16,757 nt of DNA from an uncultured Lachnospiraceae bacterium (GTDB lineage Bacteria; Bacillota; Clostridia; Lachnospirales; Lachnospiraceae). The DNA lies in contig USGM01000072.1 in assembly GCA_900554205.1 (NCBI GenBank), positions 1 to 16,757 on the forward strand, given 5' to 3'. A program made the translations under genes and the position numbers. How positions within the stretch are numbered: position 1 is the first letter of the stretch; each line of letters starts with the position of its first letter. The notes under the pieces were generated by a model. That model made no database searches and was not told where the DNA came from. It saw nothing but the letters and a program-made list of their open reading frames with translations. Positions 1-6,800 of this stretch are shown one piece after another.

Positions 1-160
1 ACAGGAACTCCGACAGAATCCCCTCCCGGATGCACTCTGTGATGGCACGCTCCACCGCCTCGTTCAACTCCATCTGCGCCGCGTCCAGCGTGACAATATC
101 CAGCGCATCCGTGCAATTCCTCCCTTTTTCGCAGGAGGAACCTTTCAGGCACTCCTGCTC
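1..160 (-). pseudogene. Possible remnant of Rpn-family PD-(D/E)XK nuclease/transposase-like gene
   Basis: The minus strand is open from a TGA at 161-163 to the left edge and reads about 53 residues, ending with NEAVERAITECIREGILSEF. This resembles the region after the nuclease core in Rpn/PDDEXK_2 'transposase-like' proteins, where an acidic helix leads into a C-I-x-E/G-I-L-x-E/D-F-L motif. No start with a ribosome site is seen: the only in-frame ATG (71-73) has no purine-rich sequence before it, and the N-terminal nuclease part expected upstream is absent. What is seen is therefore a fragment lacking its 5' end, running out of the window. The family match is from memory of the motif and rests on a short stretch; a small unrelated gene with an unusual start is possible. 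Confidence 0.4.
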
Positions 161-170
161 TCAACTTTAA

Positions 171-369
171 TAAATGTGATTGAAAAGCATAGATTCCTGA
201 AATGATTTAAGAACACAGATGGTAATTTCACCACAGATTTTCTAAAATATATGCTTTTGATATATTTTAACACACCAACTACTACCTACGCAACATCTAT
301 TTTGCTTGAATTTCCGCAGTCTGAAATCCACCTTGATACATCAATTTCGCTTCTCGTATCCCCTTTCGT
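171..369. other. AT-rich gene-free gap with weak hairpin
   Basis: No credible gene is seen in this gap between the left-edge fragment and the end of the first methyltransferase gene. It holds one AT-only inverted repeat, 10-bp arms at 243-252 and 260-269 around a 7-nt loop. It lies downstream of the methyltransferase stop but lacks the GC-rich stem of an intrinsic terminator, so a terminator role is doubtful. Short readable stretches on the minus strand near 290-350 have no start or ribosome site. Confidence 0.3.
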
Positions 370-1212
370 TTAGTGAAAAGTAATCTGTACAATCCGCATC
401 TTCATCATCCCGTCCCCGACCTTCGAGAGGAAGCGGAAGAAGCCGCTTACGGACGGAGTTTTCAAGTCACTATAGCCGAGCATATAACCCTTTGCCGAAA
501 TTTCCGCATCGGGCAGCCATGAGCGAAGGCCGGCATCAAGATCATCTATGTAAAAATATTTGCTGATGTCGGTGATGCCTGCCGTTTTTACCCATGTTTT
601 CAGCATCATCTTCACTGCTGATTTGTTGGCGGTATCAAACACAAGCCTTCCGCCATGAAACCGCTCTGACATGGCAGTAAACAATTTCTTTACCTCATCG
701 AAAAGAAAATAATAGAAAACACCCGCCGCAAAAAATACCACTCCCTTGCTGTCGTCTATCTCATCGAACCATGTGGTATCGTTCAGGTCTGCACCGATGT
801 TGGTTACATTCCCGGCCGGTGGTATCAGGCGGTTCCGAACCCCGATCACGTCCGGTCTGTCAATATTATAGATCTTGCAGGACGGTTCGGCGTTGTTCTC
901 TGCCGTACAGTCCAGACCACAGCCCAGATTTACTACGGCTGCTGCCGGATGCTCCTTCAGATAGTTTCTTACCTCGATTCCCAGATCCATGTACCTCGCG
1001 GCTGCCTCCAGATAGCCAAAGCGGAACAGCGTGCTTTTCTTCTTCGTGTCGAGCACGGAAAAGTCATAATCCAGCTTTCCCATTATCTTCTCAACCATCG
1101 GATCGCGGTAAATTTCCGGGTAAATTTCCGAACAATACTTTCTTCCCCACAGGGGAATCACCAAAGTCTCCTGAACGGTGTTGGCTTCAATATGCATCTT
1201 TTCATTATTCAT
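370..1212 (-). CDS. Class I SAM-dependent methyltransferase, COG3315 (LCM/TcmP-like) family
   Basis: The 280-residue product is predicted to be a cytoplasmic O-/carboxyl-type methyltransferase; the substrate is unknown. Visible family marks are the N-terminal block QETLVIPLWGRKY (residues 15-27), KLDYDF (46-51), the SAM-binding motif I AVVNLGCGLDC (92-102), the motif II acidic segment YNIDRPDVIGVR (115-126) and AAGVFYYF (162-169). The last replaces the EGLxMYM form in the paralogue at 2328-3134. I chose ATG 1212 because GGAGAAAG lies 7-11 nt upstream; the longer frame from a TTG at 1233 would put this ribosome site inside the gene. A perfect 36-bp palindrome sits 22 nt before the start. The gene follows the lipoprotein on the same strand with a 95-nt gap, so it may have its own regulated promoter. 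Family confident, function not. Confidence 0.88.
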   Translation of the reverse strand: MNNEKMHIEANTVQETLVIPLWGRKYCSEIYPEIYRDPMVEKIMGKLDYDFSVLDTKKKSTLFRFGYLEAAARYMDLGIEVRNYLKEHPAAAVVNLGCGLDCTAENNAEPSCKIYNIDRPDVIGVRNRLIPPAGNVTNIGADLNDTTWFDEIDDSKGVVFFAAGVFYYFLFDEVKKLFTAMSERFHGGRLVFDTANKSAVKMMLKTWVKTAGITDISKYFYIDDLDAGLRSWLPDAEISAKGYMLGYSDLKTPSVSGFFRFLSKVGDGMMKMRIVQITFH

Positions 1213-1233
1213 ATTTTTTCTTTCTCCAATCAA

Positions 1234-1269
1234 GTTAGAATGGGTTAGATACCTCTAACCCATTCTAAC
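1234..1269. promoter_or_regulatory. Perfect 16-bp inverted repeat (probable operator) before methyltransferase gene
   Basis: GTTAGAATGGGTTAGA (1234-1249), a 4-nt spacer and its exact complement (1254-1269) form a perfect palindrome. It contains nested GTTAG/CTAAC half-sites 10 bp apart on each arm; the inner pair has the form GTTAG-N6-CTAAC (1244-1259). On the minus strand the outer arm contains TGTTAGAAT, which could be an extended -10 for the downstream methyltransferase, so a bound dimer would block it. The same half-sites with the same spacing recur before the second methyltransferase. On the plus strand it is followed by a short T run but no plus-strand gene precedes it, and on the minus strand no T run follows, so a terminator role is less likely. 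Operator function is inferred. Confidence 0.55.
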
Positions 1270-1307
1270 ACTGTTTTTCTATAATAAAAACATAAACTTA
1301 CGGCTTA

Positions 1308-2150
1308 CTAATTCATCCTGAAATATAATGTATCCTCATCTGCAATGTCATAAATGGTTGGATTTTCTATATCAGGCTGGCGTTTTCCGAAGACAACAAC
1401 CGTTCCATCGTAGCCTGTAGGTATGCTTGCATAAAAATAGAAATCTATCGTGCAGGAAGTTGGATCTGTTTCAATATTATGATAGCAAATCATGTCGCAC
1501 TCATAATCCGTTCCCTGATAGTTTACCGTGTAGGTTCTATCCGCATAATTTTCCATAGGAATCACGTTCTTGTCCTGACAGCTGCTGTCCCAGCCGTCAA
1601 TATCATAATAGTCCTCATATAAATAGGCAAATCCCGTTCCACCGACAAAAGGGTTCCCATCAGTAAATTGTGCAACTGCATGCAGAATATGCCATTCATA
1701 GCCCTCCTTTTTCTCAAGAGCGTAAGTCAGGTTCTCTTCAACCGTCTCGTACTCGGAGATCGTAAGGCTTCCGACAAGCTCTTTGGAGGGATCGTCATGA
1801 CAAACCGTGACAAAATCATAGGTGCCGCCGACCTCCATGTTAATGACATAACCATTCTTTTCAAAAGCAGCCGTCAGTGGCTCCTCCTCATCCATCTTGT
1901 CCTCGACCGCCGACGTTTCACTCACGGTGCTGTCCTGCTGTGATTCCTGCTCTGTAGCTTCCGTGGTTCCCTGCTGTGATTCCTGCTCTGCAGCTTCCGT
2001 GGTTCCCTGCTGCGATTCCTGTTCTGTAGCTCCCGAAGCTTCCTGTTGCTGATAAGTCTCCGCACCCTGAGACGAAGAGCAGCCTGTACTTGCTGCAGCT
2101 GCAATGGCTGCGACGGTTAAACATATAAATTTTCTTTTTATGTTTTTCAA
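1308..2150 (-). CDS. Putative lipoprotein with Glu/Gln/Thr-rich tandem repeats, function unknown
   Basis: The 280-residue product has a basic N-terminus, a hydrophobic stretch and a lipobox ending STGC, with Cys24 as the likely lipidated residue, so it should be anchored outside the membrane. Residues ~37-75 are a low-complexity linker of 12-residue units such as EQESQQGTTEAA. The rest is an acidic, aromatic-rich globular domain with a few Cys that I do not recognise; it may bind a ligand or be structural. I chose the TTG start at 2150 because AAGGAGGA lies 8 nt upstream of it; the GTG at 2168 would place the ribosome site inside the coding region, and residues from TTG give a standard MKNIKRK lipoprotein leader. 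Its promoter probably uses the TTGACA arm of the 2209-2261 palindrome. Confidence 0.75.
   Translation of the reverse strand: MKNIKRKFICLTVAAIAAAASTGCSSSQGAETYQQQEASGATEQESQQGTTEAAEQESQQGTTEATEQESQQDSTVSETSAVEDKMDEEEPLTAAFEKNGYVINMEVGGTYDFVTVCHDDPSKELVGSLTISEYETVEENLTYALEKKEGYEWHILHAVAQFTDGNPFVGGTGFAYLYEDYYDIDGWDSSCQDKNVIPMENYADRTYTVNYQGTDYECDMICYHNIETDPTSCTIDFYFYASIPTGYDGTVVVFGKRQPDIENPTIYDIADEDTLYFRMN
1935..2034 (-). repeat. 36-bp in-frame tandem repeat, about 2.8 copies
   Basis: Copies at 1935-1970 and 1971-2006 differ by a single base, and a third, degenerate, partial copy spans 2007 to about 2034. Each encodes 12 residues (TEQESQQGTTEA type) of the linker between the lipid anchor and the folded domain of the lipoprotein. 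Because the period is a multiple of three, copy-number change by slippage would alter linker length without breaking the frame. Confidence 0.85.
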
Positions 2151-2184
2151 GAAATTATCCTCCTTCACAAAATTTTCTGTCCTA

Positions 2185-2214
2185 AATGTACTGCTTTTTA
2201 ACCGGAACTGTCAA
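2185..2214 (-). promoter_or_regulatory. Predicted promoter of the lipoprotein gene
   Basis: On the minus strand TTGACA (2214-2209) is followed after 18 nt by TACATT (2190-2185, 4/6 to the -10 consensus). It lies 35-64 nt upstream of the TTG start at 2150. The -35 box is the left arm of the 53-bp palindrome. Position and -35 are good, the -10 is mediocre. Confidence 0.45.
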
Positions 2215-2261
2215 GCTGAGCCAGAGGTGTGCCGTAGGGACGTCCCTCTGGCATATTGACA
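2209..2261. repeat. 53-bp interrupted palindrome between divergent genes
   Basis: Nested inverted repeats are seen: TGTCAA (2209-2214) with TTGACA (2256-2261), GCCAGAGG (2220-2227) with CCTCTGGC (2245-2252), and a centre containing the perfect 12-bp palindrome AGGGACGTCCCT (2236-2247). The outer arms supply a TTGACA on each strand, placed as -35 boxes for the divergent lipoprotein and methyltransferase genes. The layered symmetry could be a small palindromic repeat element (REP/MITE-like), a transcript hairpin, or a regulator site. No coding potential is seen. Confidence 0.7.
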
Positions 2262-2284
2262 TATTGGTTAGCTTGTACTAACAT
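2256..2284 (+). promoter_or_regulatory. Predicted promoter of second methyltransferase gene
   Basis: TTGACA (2256-2261) is followed after exactly 17 nt by TAACAT (2279-2284, 4/6 to the -10). The palindrome GTTAG-N6-CTAAC at 2267-2282 fills the spacer and overlaps the -10. This suggests a promoter controlled by a dimeric repressor or a MerR-like activator, though the 17-nt spacer does not require an activator. Confidence 0.5.
2267..2282. promoter_or_regulatory. GTTAG-N6-CTAAC palindrome (probable operator)
   Basis: GTTAG (2267-2271) and CTAAC (2278-2282) are separated by 6 nt, the same half-sites and spacing as the inner part of the palindrome at 1244-1259. It lies between the -35 and -10 of the predicted promoter for the methyltransferase at 2328. 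No DNA-binding protein is encoded nearby, so the regulator would act from elsewhere. Confidence 0.5.
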
Positions 2285-2327
2285 CAGTTATAGAAGAATA
2301 ATTCACTAACGAAACGAGGTGTGGCAA

Positions 2328-3134
2328 ATGAGCAGTGAAAAAATAAAGCCGGTGTTGAACGGCACAGCGGAGACTATGCTGCAATGCTTTTATGCGAGGG
2401 CAATGCATAGCAAGAATCCCAAAAACAAGTTTCACGATGCCAAGGCGGAAGAGCTGGTGGAAAAGCTCGACTACGATTTCAGCAATGCAAAGAAGGACAC
2501 TGCCATGAGTGGCGGCATTGTTGCAAGAAGCGTGGTATTTGATGAGCTGGCCGGAAATTTTATTTCTAAAAATCCCGACTGCACCGTTGTAAATATTGCC
2601 TGCGGCTTAGATACGCGGGTGTACCGCATGGATAACGGCAGACTGACATGGTATAACTTAGACCTCCCGGAAACCATAGAGGTAAGGGATTCCGTGTATC
2701 AGGAGTCGGGAAGAATCTCTACGATCGCCTGCTCCGTGCTTGATCCGGCATGGGCCGAACAGGTGAAAGTCCGCGGTAAAATGCTCTTCATCATCGAAGG
2801 TCTCACGATGTACATGTCCGCGGAAGACGTGAAGACCATGCTGGGCATTATAAGAGACAATTTTGATAATGCCTATGTCTGCATGGAGACACTCTGCCCA
2901 TGGTTTGTGAAAAAGGAAGGCATTGAAAAATCCATAAAGGCGACCGGTGCAACCTTCACATGGGGAGCTAACTGTTTTGATGACCTGAAGGGTATTGCGG
3001 ACGGCTTCAAAAGGGTAAAGGATGATAACATTGTCCGCGGAATGCTGACGCTGAATCCCGCTTACAGGCTGGTGACATGGATACCTATTGTCAAAAAGTT
3101 TGCGGAAAAGATTCTGGTATTTGAGAAAGCCTGA
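2328..3134 (+). CDS. Class I SAM-dependent methyltransferase, COG3315 (LCM/TcmP-like) family
   Basis: A 268-residue cytoplasmic methyltransferase, paralogue of the one at 370-1212. Shared marks: KLDYDFS (47-52 region), motif I VVNIACGLDTR (87-97), YNLDLPETIEVR (109-120). It keeps the family EGLxMYM segment (EGLTMYM, 157-163), which the other copy has replaced. Substrate unknown; members of this group methylate carboxyl or hydroxyl groups of small molecules or proteins. The ATG at 2328 has GAGGTG 6 nt upstream; an in-frame GTG at 2319 overlaps that site and is less likely. The ATC-hydrolase-like gene starts 33 nt after its stop, so the two should be co-transcribed, and both end before the hairpin at 3836-3867. 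Confidence 0.88.
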   Translation: MSSEKIKPVLNGTAETMLQCFYARAMHSKNPKNKFHDAKAEELVEKLDYDFSNAKKDTAMSGGIVARSVVFDELAGNFISKNPDCTVVNIACGLDTRVYRMDNGRLTWYNLDLPETIEVRDSVYQESGRISTIACSVLDPAWAEQVKVRGKMLFIIEGLTMYMSAEDVKTMLGIIRDNFDNAYVCMETLCPWFVKKEGIEKSIKATGATFTWGANCFDDLKGIADGFKRVKDDNIVRGMLTLNPAYRLVTWIPIVKKFAEKILVFEKA

Positions 3135-3167
3135 TGATCGCAGGCGTTATACAGGAGAGTATGTGTT

Positions 3168-3812
3168 ATGATGGAATATACAGGTAAGTATTGGAAAATG
3201 ATAATTCCTTTGGCAAAAAAGAGTCTGGTGAAAAGATATGGGAAGGAATACACGGGTTCGCTGATTAAAAAAGCGGACGAGGTATACCGGGATATGTTAA
3301 ACCGTGCGGACGATATCGGAAAAGACAATCCTATGGCATCGAATACGTATGAATGTCTTATCTTTCTGGCAATATGGAAGGCTGCGGACGGGCGGATCTC
3401 CGTGGACGAGCTGCGCGCGATTACGGTAGAAGTCATGTCTGCACCGCCCTTAAAGCTCATGGGACTTATCATCAACGCGAACAGGCAGAAGGGCATAAAC
3501 AAAATCCGCGGCATGATGGTCAGGGATGCCGAATGGCTGGAGCAGCACCCGCAGTACAAGAAATACTCGTGGGATTTCCATTTCGATGACAGTAAACACG
3601 AGGATGGCTTCTGCTATCACTTCACACAGTGCCCGCTGAATACCTTTGCACGAAGAGAAGGCTATCTCGAGGTTCTGCCGGTAATGTGTGACATCGATTT
3701 CCTGACTGCCAAGCTTATGCATGCAAATCTGCACCGTGAACATACTCTGGCGAGCGGCGGCGAGGTCTGCGATTACTGGTTCGTGGGCGACAAAGTCAAG
3801 AATCCCAAGTAA
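3168..3812 (+). CDS. L-2-amino-thiazoline-4-carboxylic acid (ATC) hydrolase family protein
   Basis: The 214-residue product fits the ATC-hydrolase family, named after the enzyme opening L-ATC on the way to L-cysteine, but most relatives in gut Firmicutes have no proven substrate. Residues 1-140 are helical. The conserved C-terminal core contains HFTQCPL (151-157, Cys155), MCDID (173-177, Cys174), a Leu-rich stretch, then EHTLASGGEVCDYWF (191-205) with GGE and Cys201-Asp202, matching the TLAxGGxxCDF family signature. No signal peptide or membrane segment. GGAG lies 10 nt before ATG 3168 (a second ATG follows at once). It forms a two-gene operon with the methyltransferase upstream. Such pairing could mean modification and hydrolysis of one small sulfur- or amino-containing compound, but this is inference. 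Confidence 0.8.
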   Translation: MMEYTGKYWKMIIPLAKKSLVKRYGKEYTGSLIKKADEVYRDMLNRADDIGKDNPMASNTYECLIFLAIWKAADGRISVDELRAITVEVMSAPPLKLMGLIINANRQKGINKIRGMMVRDAEWLEQHPQYKKYSWDFHFDDSKHEDGFCYHFTQCPLNTFARREGYLEVLPVMCDIDFLTAKLMHANLHREHTLASGGEVCDYWFVGDKVKNPK

Positions 3813-3835
3813 TGACAATCACTCCGTTATATGAA

Positions 3836-3867
3836 AGAAGCAATGAACCATATGATTCATTGCTTCT
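3836..3867. terminator. Bidirectional hairpin terminator between convergent genes
   Basis: A 12-bp perfect stem is formed by AGAAGCAATGAA (3836-3847) and TTCATTGCTTCT (3856-3867) with an 8-nt loop, followed on the plus strand by a broken T run (CTTTGTT). It lies 23 nt after the ATC-hydrolase-like stop and 5 nt past the surface-protein stop on the other strand, so it can serve both convergent transcripts. The T tracts are imperfect on both sides. Confidence 0.7.
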
Positions 3868-3872
3868 CTTTG

Positions 3873-6800
3873 TTATCTGCATTTTCTACTCTTTTCTATA
3901 AAGAAAACGCACATACCGATTACAATCAGTGCCCCTGCCCCGAGAAGCCATATCTGCCTCTGGGATTTCGGATCGATTACCTCTTCCGTCCAGTCCTCTC
4001 CCGTTGCCGGTGCCTGTCTTGTCGAGGAGTTCTCCTCCCCTGACTTTTTGTCAATGACTACCGTGTACTCCGAAGCATGGGTGAACGTCAGCCTCGCCGT
4101 TCCATCTGCCGCAATCTTATCTGAACAGATGAACTCAAGCGCACCGGTCTGCTCGTTATAGTAATACAGGTTTGCATAAAGACCCGCATTTTCTGCCTTC
4201 ACATTCATTGTAAGCACTGCCTTAAGCCCGAACTCTCCGGTGTAGGACAGGCTGAGATTCACGGAATATCTTTCACCCGTTACCCTGTTAAGGACATCGA
4301 CCGGAATCGTATTGTTTGCCTCCGATCCCGCTTTCACACCGAAATCAATATCCTTTACTTTGTCAGCCGTGATGTCCTTTCCGTTTACACTCCATGTAAC
4401 GCCACTTCCCATATCCAATACGATATTTATGTCCTTGCCCTTAATTACATCGAAAACATTTCCGGGCACGGTTGTTGTGCCGTTCATTATAACGTTTATG
4501 GTAGTATTATCTCCTGCCGAAGCCAGCTGATCCTTTATGACATCCCAGCCATTTTTGCCTGAGTCGCCCTTTATATACGGTGCATCTGCTGTCGATGTAT
4601 CCGACGGGGTCTCCGGGAGCTTCGGTATCGGCTGCGTATAAGAATCGCCGCATCTCGTACAGGTATAGGTTTTCACCCCTTCTGCTGATGTTGTCGCTTC
4701 CTTTGTTACCTCTGCCTTGTAATCATGCTCCAGCGCTGCTGTCGCAGTTCCGTTTGAAATCCAAATACCGCAATCCTTACAGTAGCTGTCTCCCGTATAG
4801 CCTTCGCGGTTACAAGCCGCATCCACCGCATCTCTCACTTCCACATTCTCATGCTCACATGCAGAGCGGGTGATTGCAATGACTACGCTTTCCGTCTCAT
4901 AATTGCCCTTGTCCGCAGCGGTGTAAACTGCTGTTGCATTTACCGTTACCCCGACTGTCAGCTCTCTGTCCTGATCGGCAGCCTGCCATGTCCAGCCCTC
5001 TGGAAGCGTGCTCTCGCTTACCTTTTTCGTGCTGTACGGAGGATTCATGATATTGCCCGGCATATTCGGCGTGGCCGCAGACTTCTTCACCGTAACCTTG
5101 ACTGTCACCTCCACCTTCTCATAGTCTGCCGCATCCTCCGGTGTAAATACCACAGCATACTCTGTGACATCACTGTCTGCCACCGTCGGCCTTACTGTTC
5201 CGTCCTTCCAGACAAAGCTTCCCTTTACCGCTGCTGCATCTGTCTGGCTATACTGCACGGCACCGCCTGACAAAGCTGAACGCTCAAGCGCTGCGCCGTA
5301 TACAATAGCTGCCACAGACGGAATCTCGCTGACATAAGGTGTCACCTTTTCCACAGCAACAGGAATCGTCCTCGTCACCGGTTCATAATTTTTCGTATCA
5401 TCCGGCGTGAACACCGCCACATAGCCCGTATTGTCTGCCGTCGGAACAATATCTGCCTTCTGCCAGCTCCATGTTCCGGGCACATCCGTTTCCACACCGC
5501 CAATCGTATGCTTTACACTGCCACCGATCAGATCACTGTCTGTCAGCGCCGCATCCGGGTGATAGGTTCTTCCCGCTACGGTCGGAGCTGCTGCCACGGC
5601 AGGTTCCGCCCTGTTTACCGTAATGGGCACTGTGCCCTGCGCTGTCTCATAAACAGAATCCTCCGGTGTGAATACCCACGCAGCTGTCGTCGTTCCGGCA
5701 ACGGGTATTTCGTCCGGGTTCTTCCATGTAAGAGTACCTGCGACCAGCTTGGATGTACCTGCCTCCACAAATACCGCCCCATTGCTTCCGCCTGCGTTAA
5801 GGGAAAGCTCCGACAGCTTCTGCCCATAGGTCAGCACATTGCTTCCGGCAACAGCGACCTCATTTCCGCTCTTCTCCTCCACCGTGATCTTATCCACAAT
5901 GGTAAGCGTGAGACGGTAGGTTACATCCCCGTAATTCTGCATCCCGACCGCGACATCAATGATCGCCTTCGCACCTATCTTATCGGTTCCCAGTGAACCC
6001 TTGACCTTATAGCTCAGAACCCCATCAACATCTACCTTTGCGGTACCGTCCAGAATGCCTGACACATCCGTGCCGCCGACATGATAGGTCGTCGTCCCTC
6101 TGTCCTCCGGCAGCTTTTCCGCCACATTTACCGTAACGACACCTTCTCCGGAGCCGACAATATAGCAATAGCCCTGATTCTCTTCCGGGATCACCGGCGC
6201 GTCCGCCTTTGTAACGTTCAGTATACCAGCCCCCGAAGCACTTCCGAGAAAGCTCACCTGATAGTTATCGCTCTGATAGGTTCCCTTGATATAATAAGAC
6301 CCTGCAACAGAGTTCTTTTCCGCCGTTGTTGTCAATGTAATCTGAACGGCATTCTCCGTATCTCCCGGCACAAGTTCACCTTCCGGAATCATGCAGGTAA
6401 ATTCCGGATTCTGTTCTCCAAACTTCCTTGCAGCATCATTGATCGTAACATTGATCGGCTTCTTTGAAACCTGAGGTACAACATAGCACGTCACCGTCTG
6501 ATAAACACCTGTGACAGAAGGCACAAAGGTCAGTTCATACTCTGTAGTAGCTCCGACCTTGGGAACATCTGTCCTGTTCACATCCGACACCGCCCATGTG
6601 CCGGAAATCTCCTTCGTGGTATCGGCCTCATCGACAACCCTTCCACCGTCGGTAGACATATTCTCCACCGCAGTTCCATAGACTCCGCTGAGGGAGGGAA
6701 CCTCTTCGATCTTCACAGGGAGTGCAACGATGTCCGCGGTAGCCGTGGTCTGCTGTCCGCTTGCCGCCAGCTTATAGTTGGAAGCGCTGGCGCCGGTGAG

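Noticed and set aside
243..269. Terminator for the first methyltransferase
   Set aside because: The stem has only A-T pairs and no T tract in the right place; over 100 nt beyond the stop.
1234..1269. Intrinsic terminator after the lipoprotein gene
   Set aside because: On the minus strand the hairpin is followed by TTGATTGGAG rather than a T run, and half-sites match those at 2267-2282, so an operator is preferred.
1935..2034. CRISPR-like 36-bp repeat period
   Set aside because: Copies are directly adjacent with no spacers, and encode an in-frame 12-residue repeat of the lipoprotein.
4620..4860. CxxC-bearing segment of the surface protein as a zinc-dependent enzyme
   Set aside because: The EHDYK/CxxCG pattern is a common small surface-protein repeat with no catalytic residues visible.
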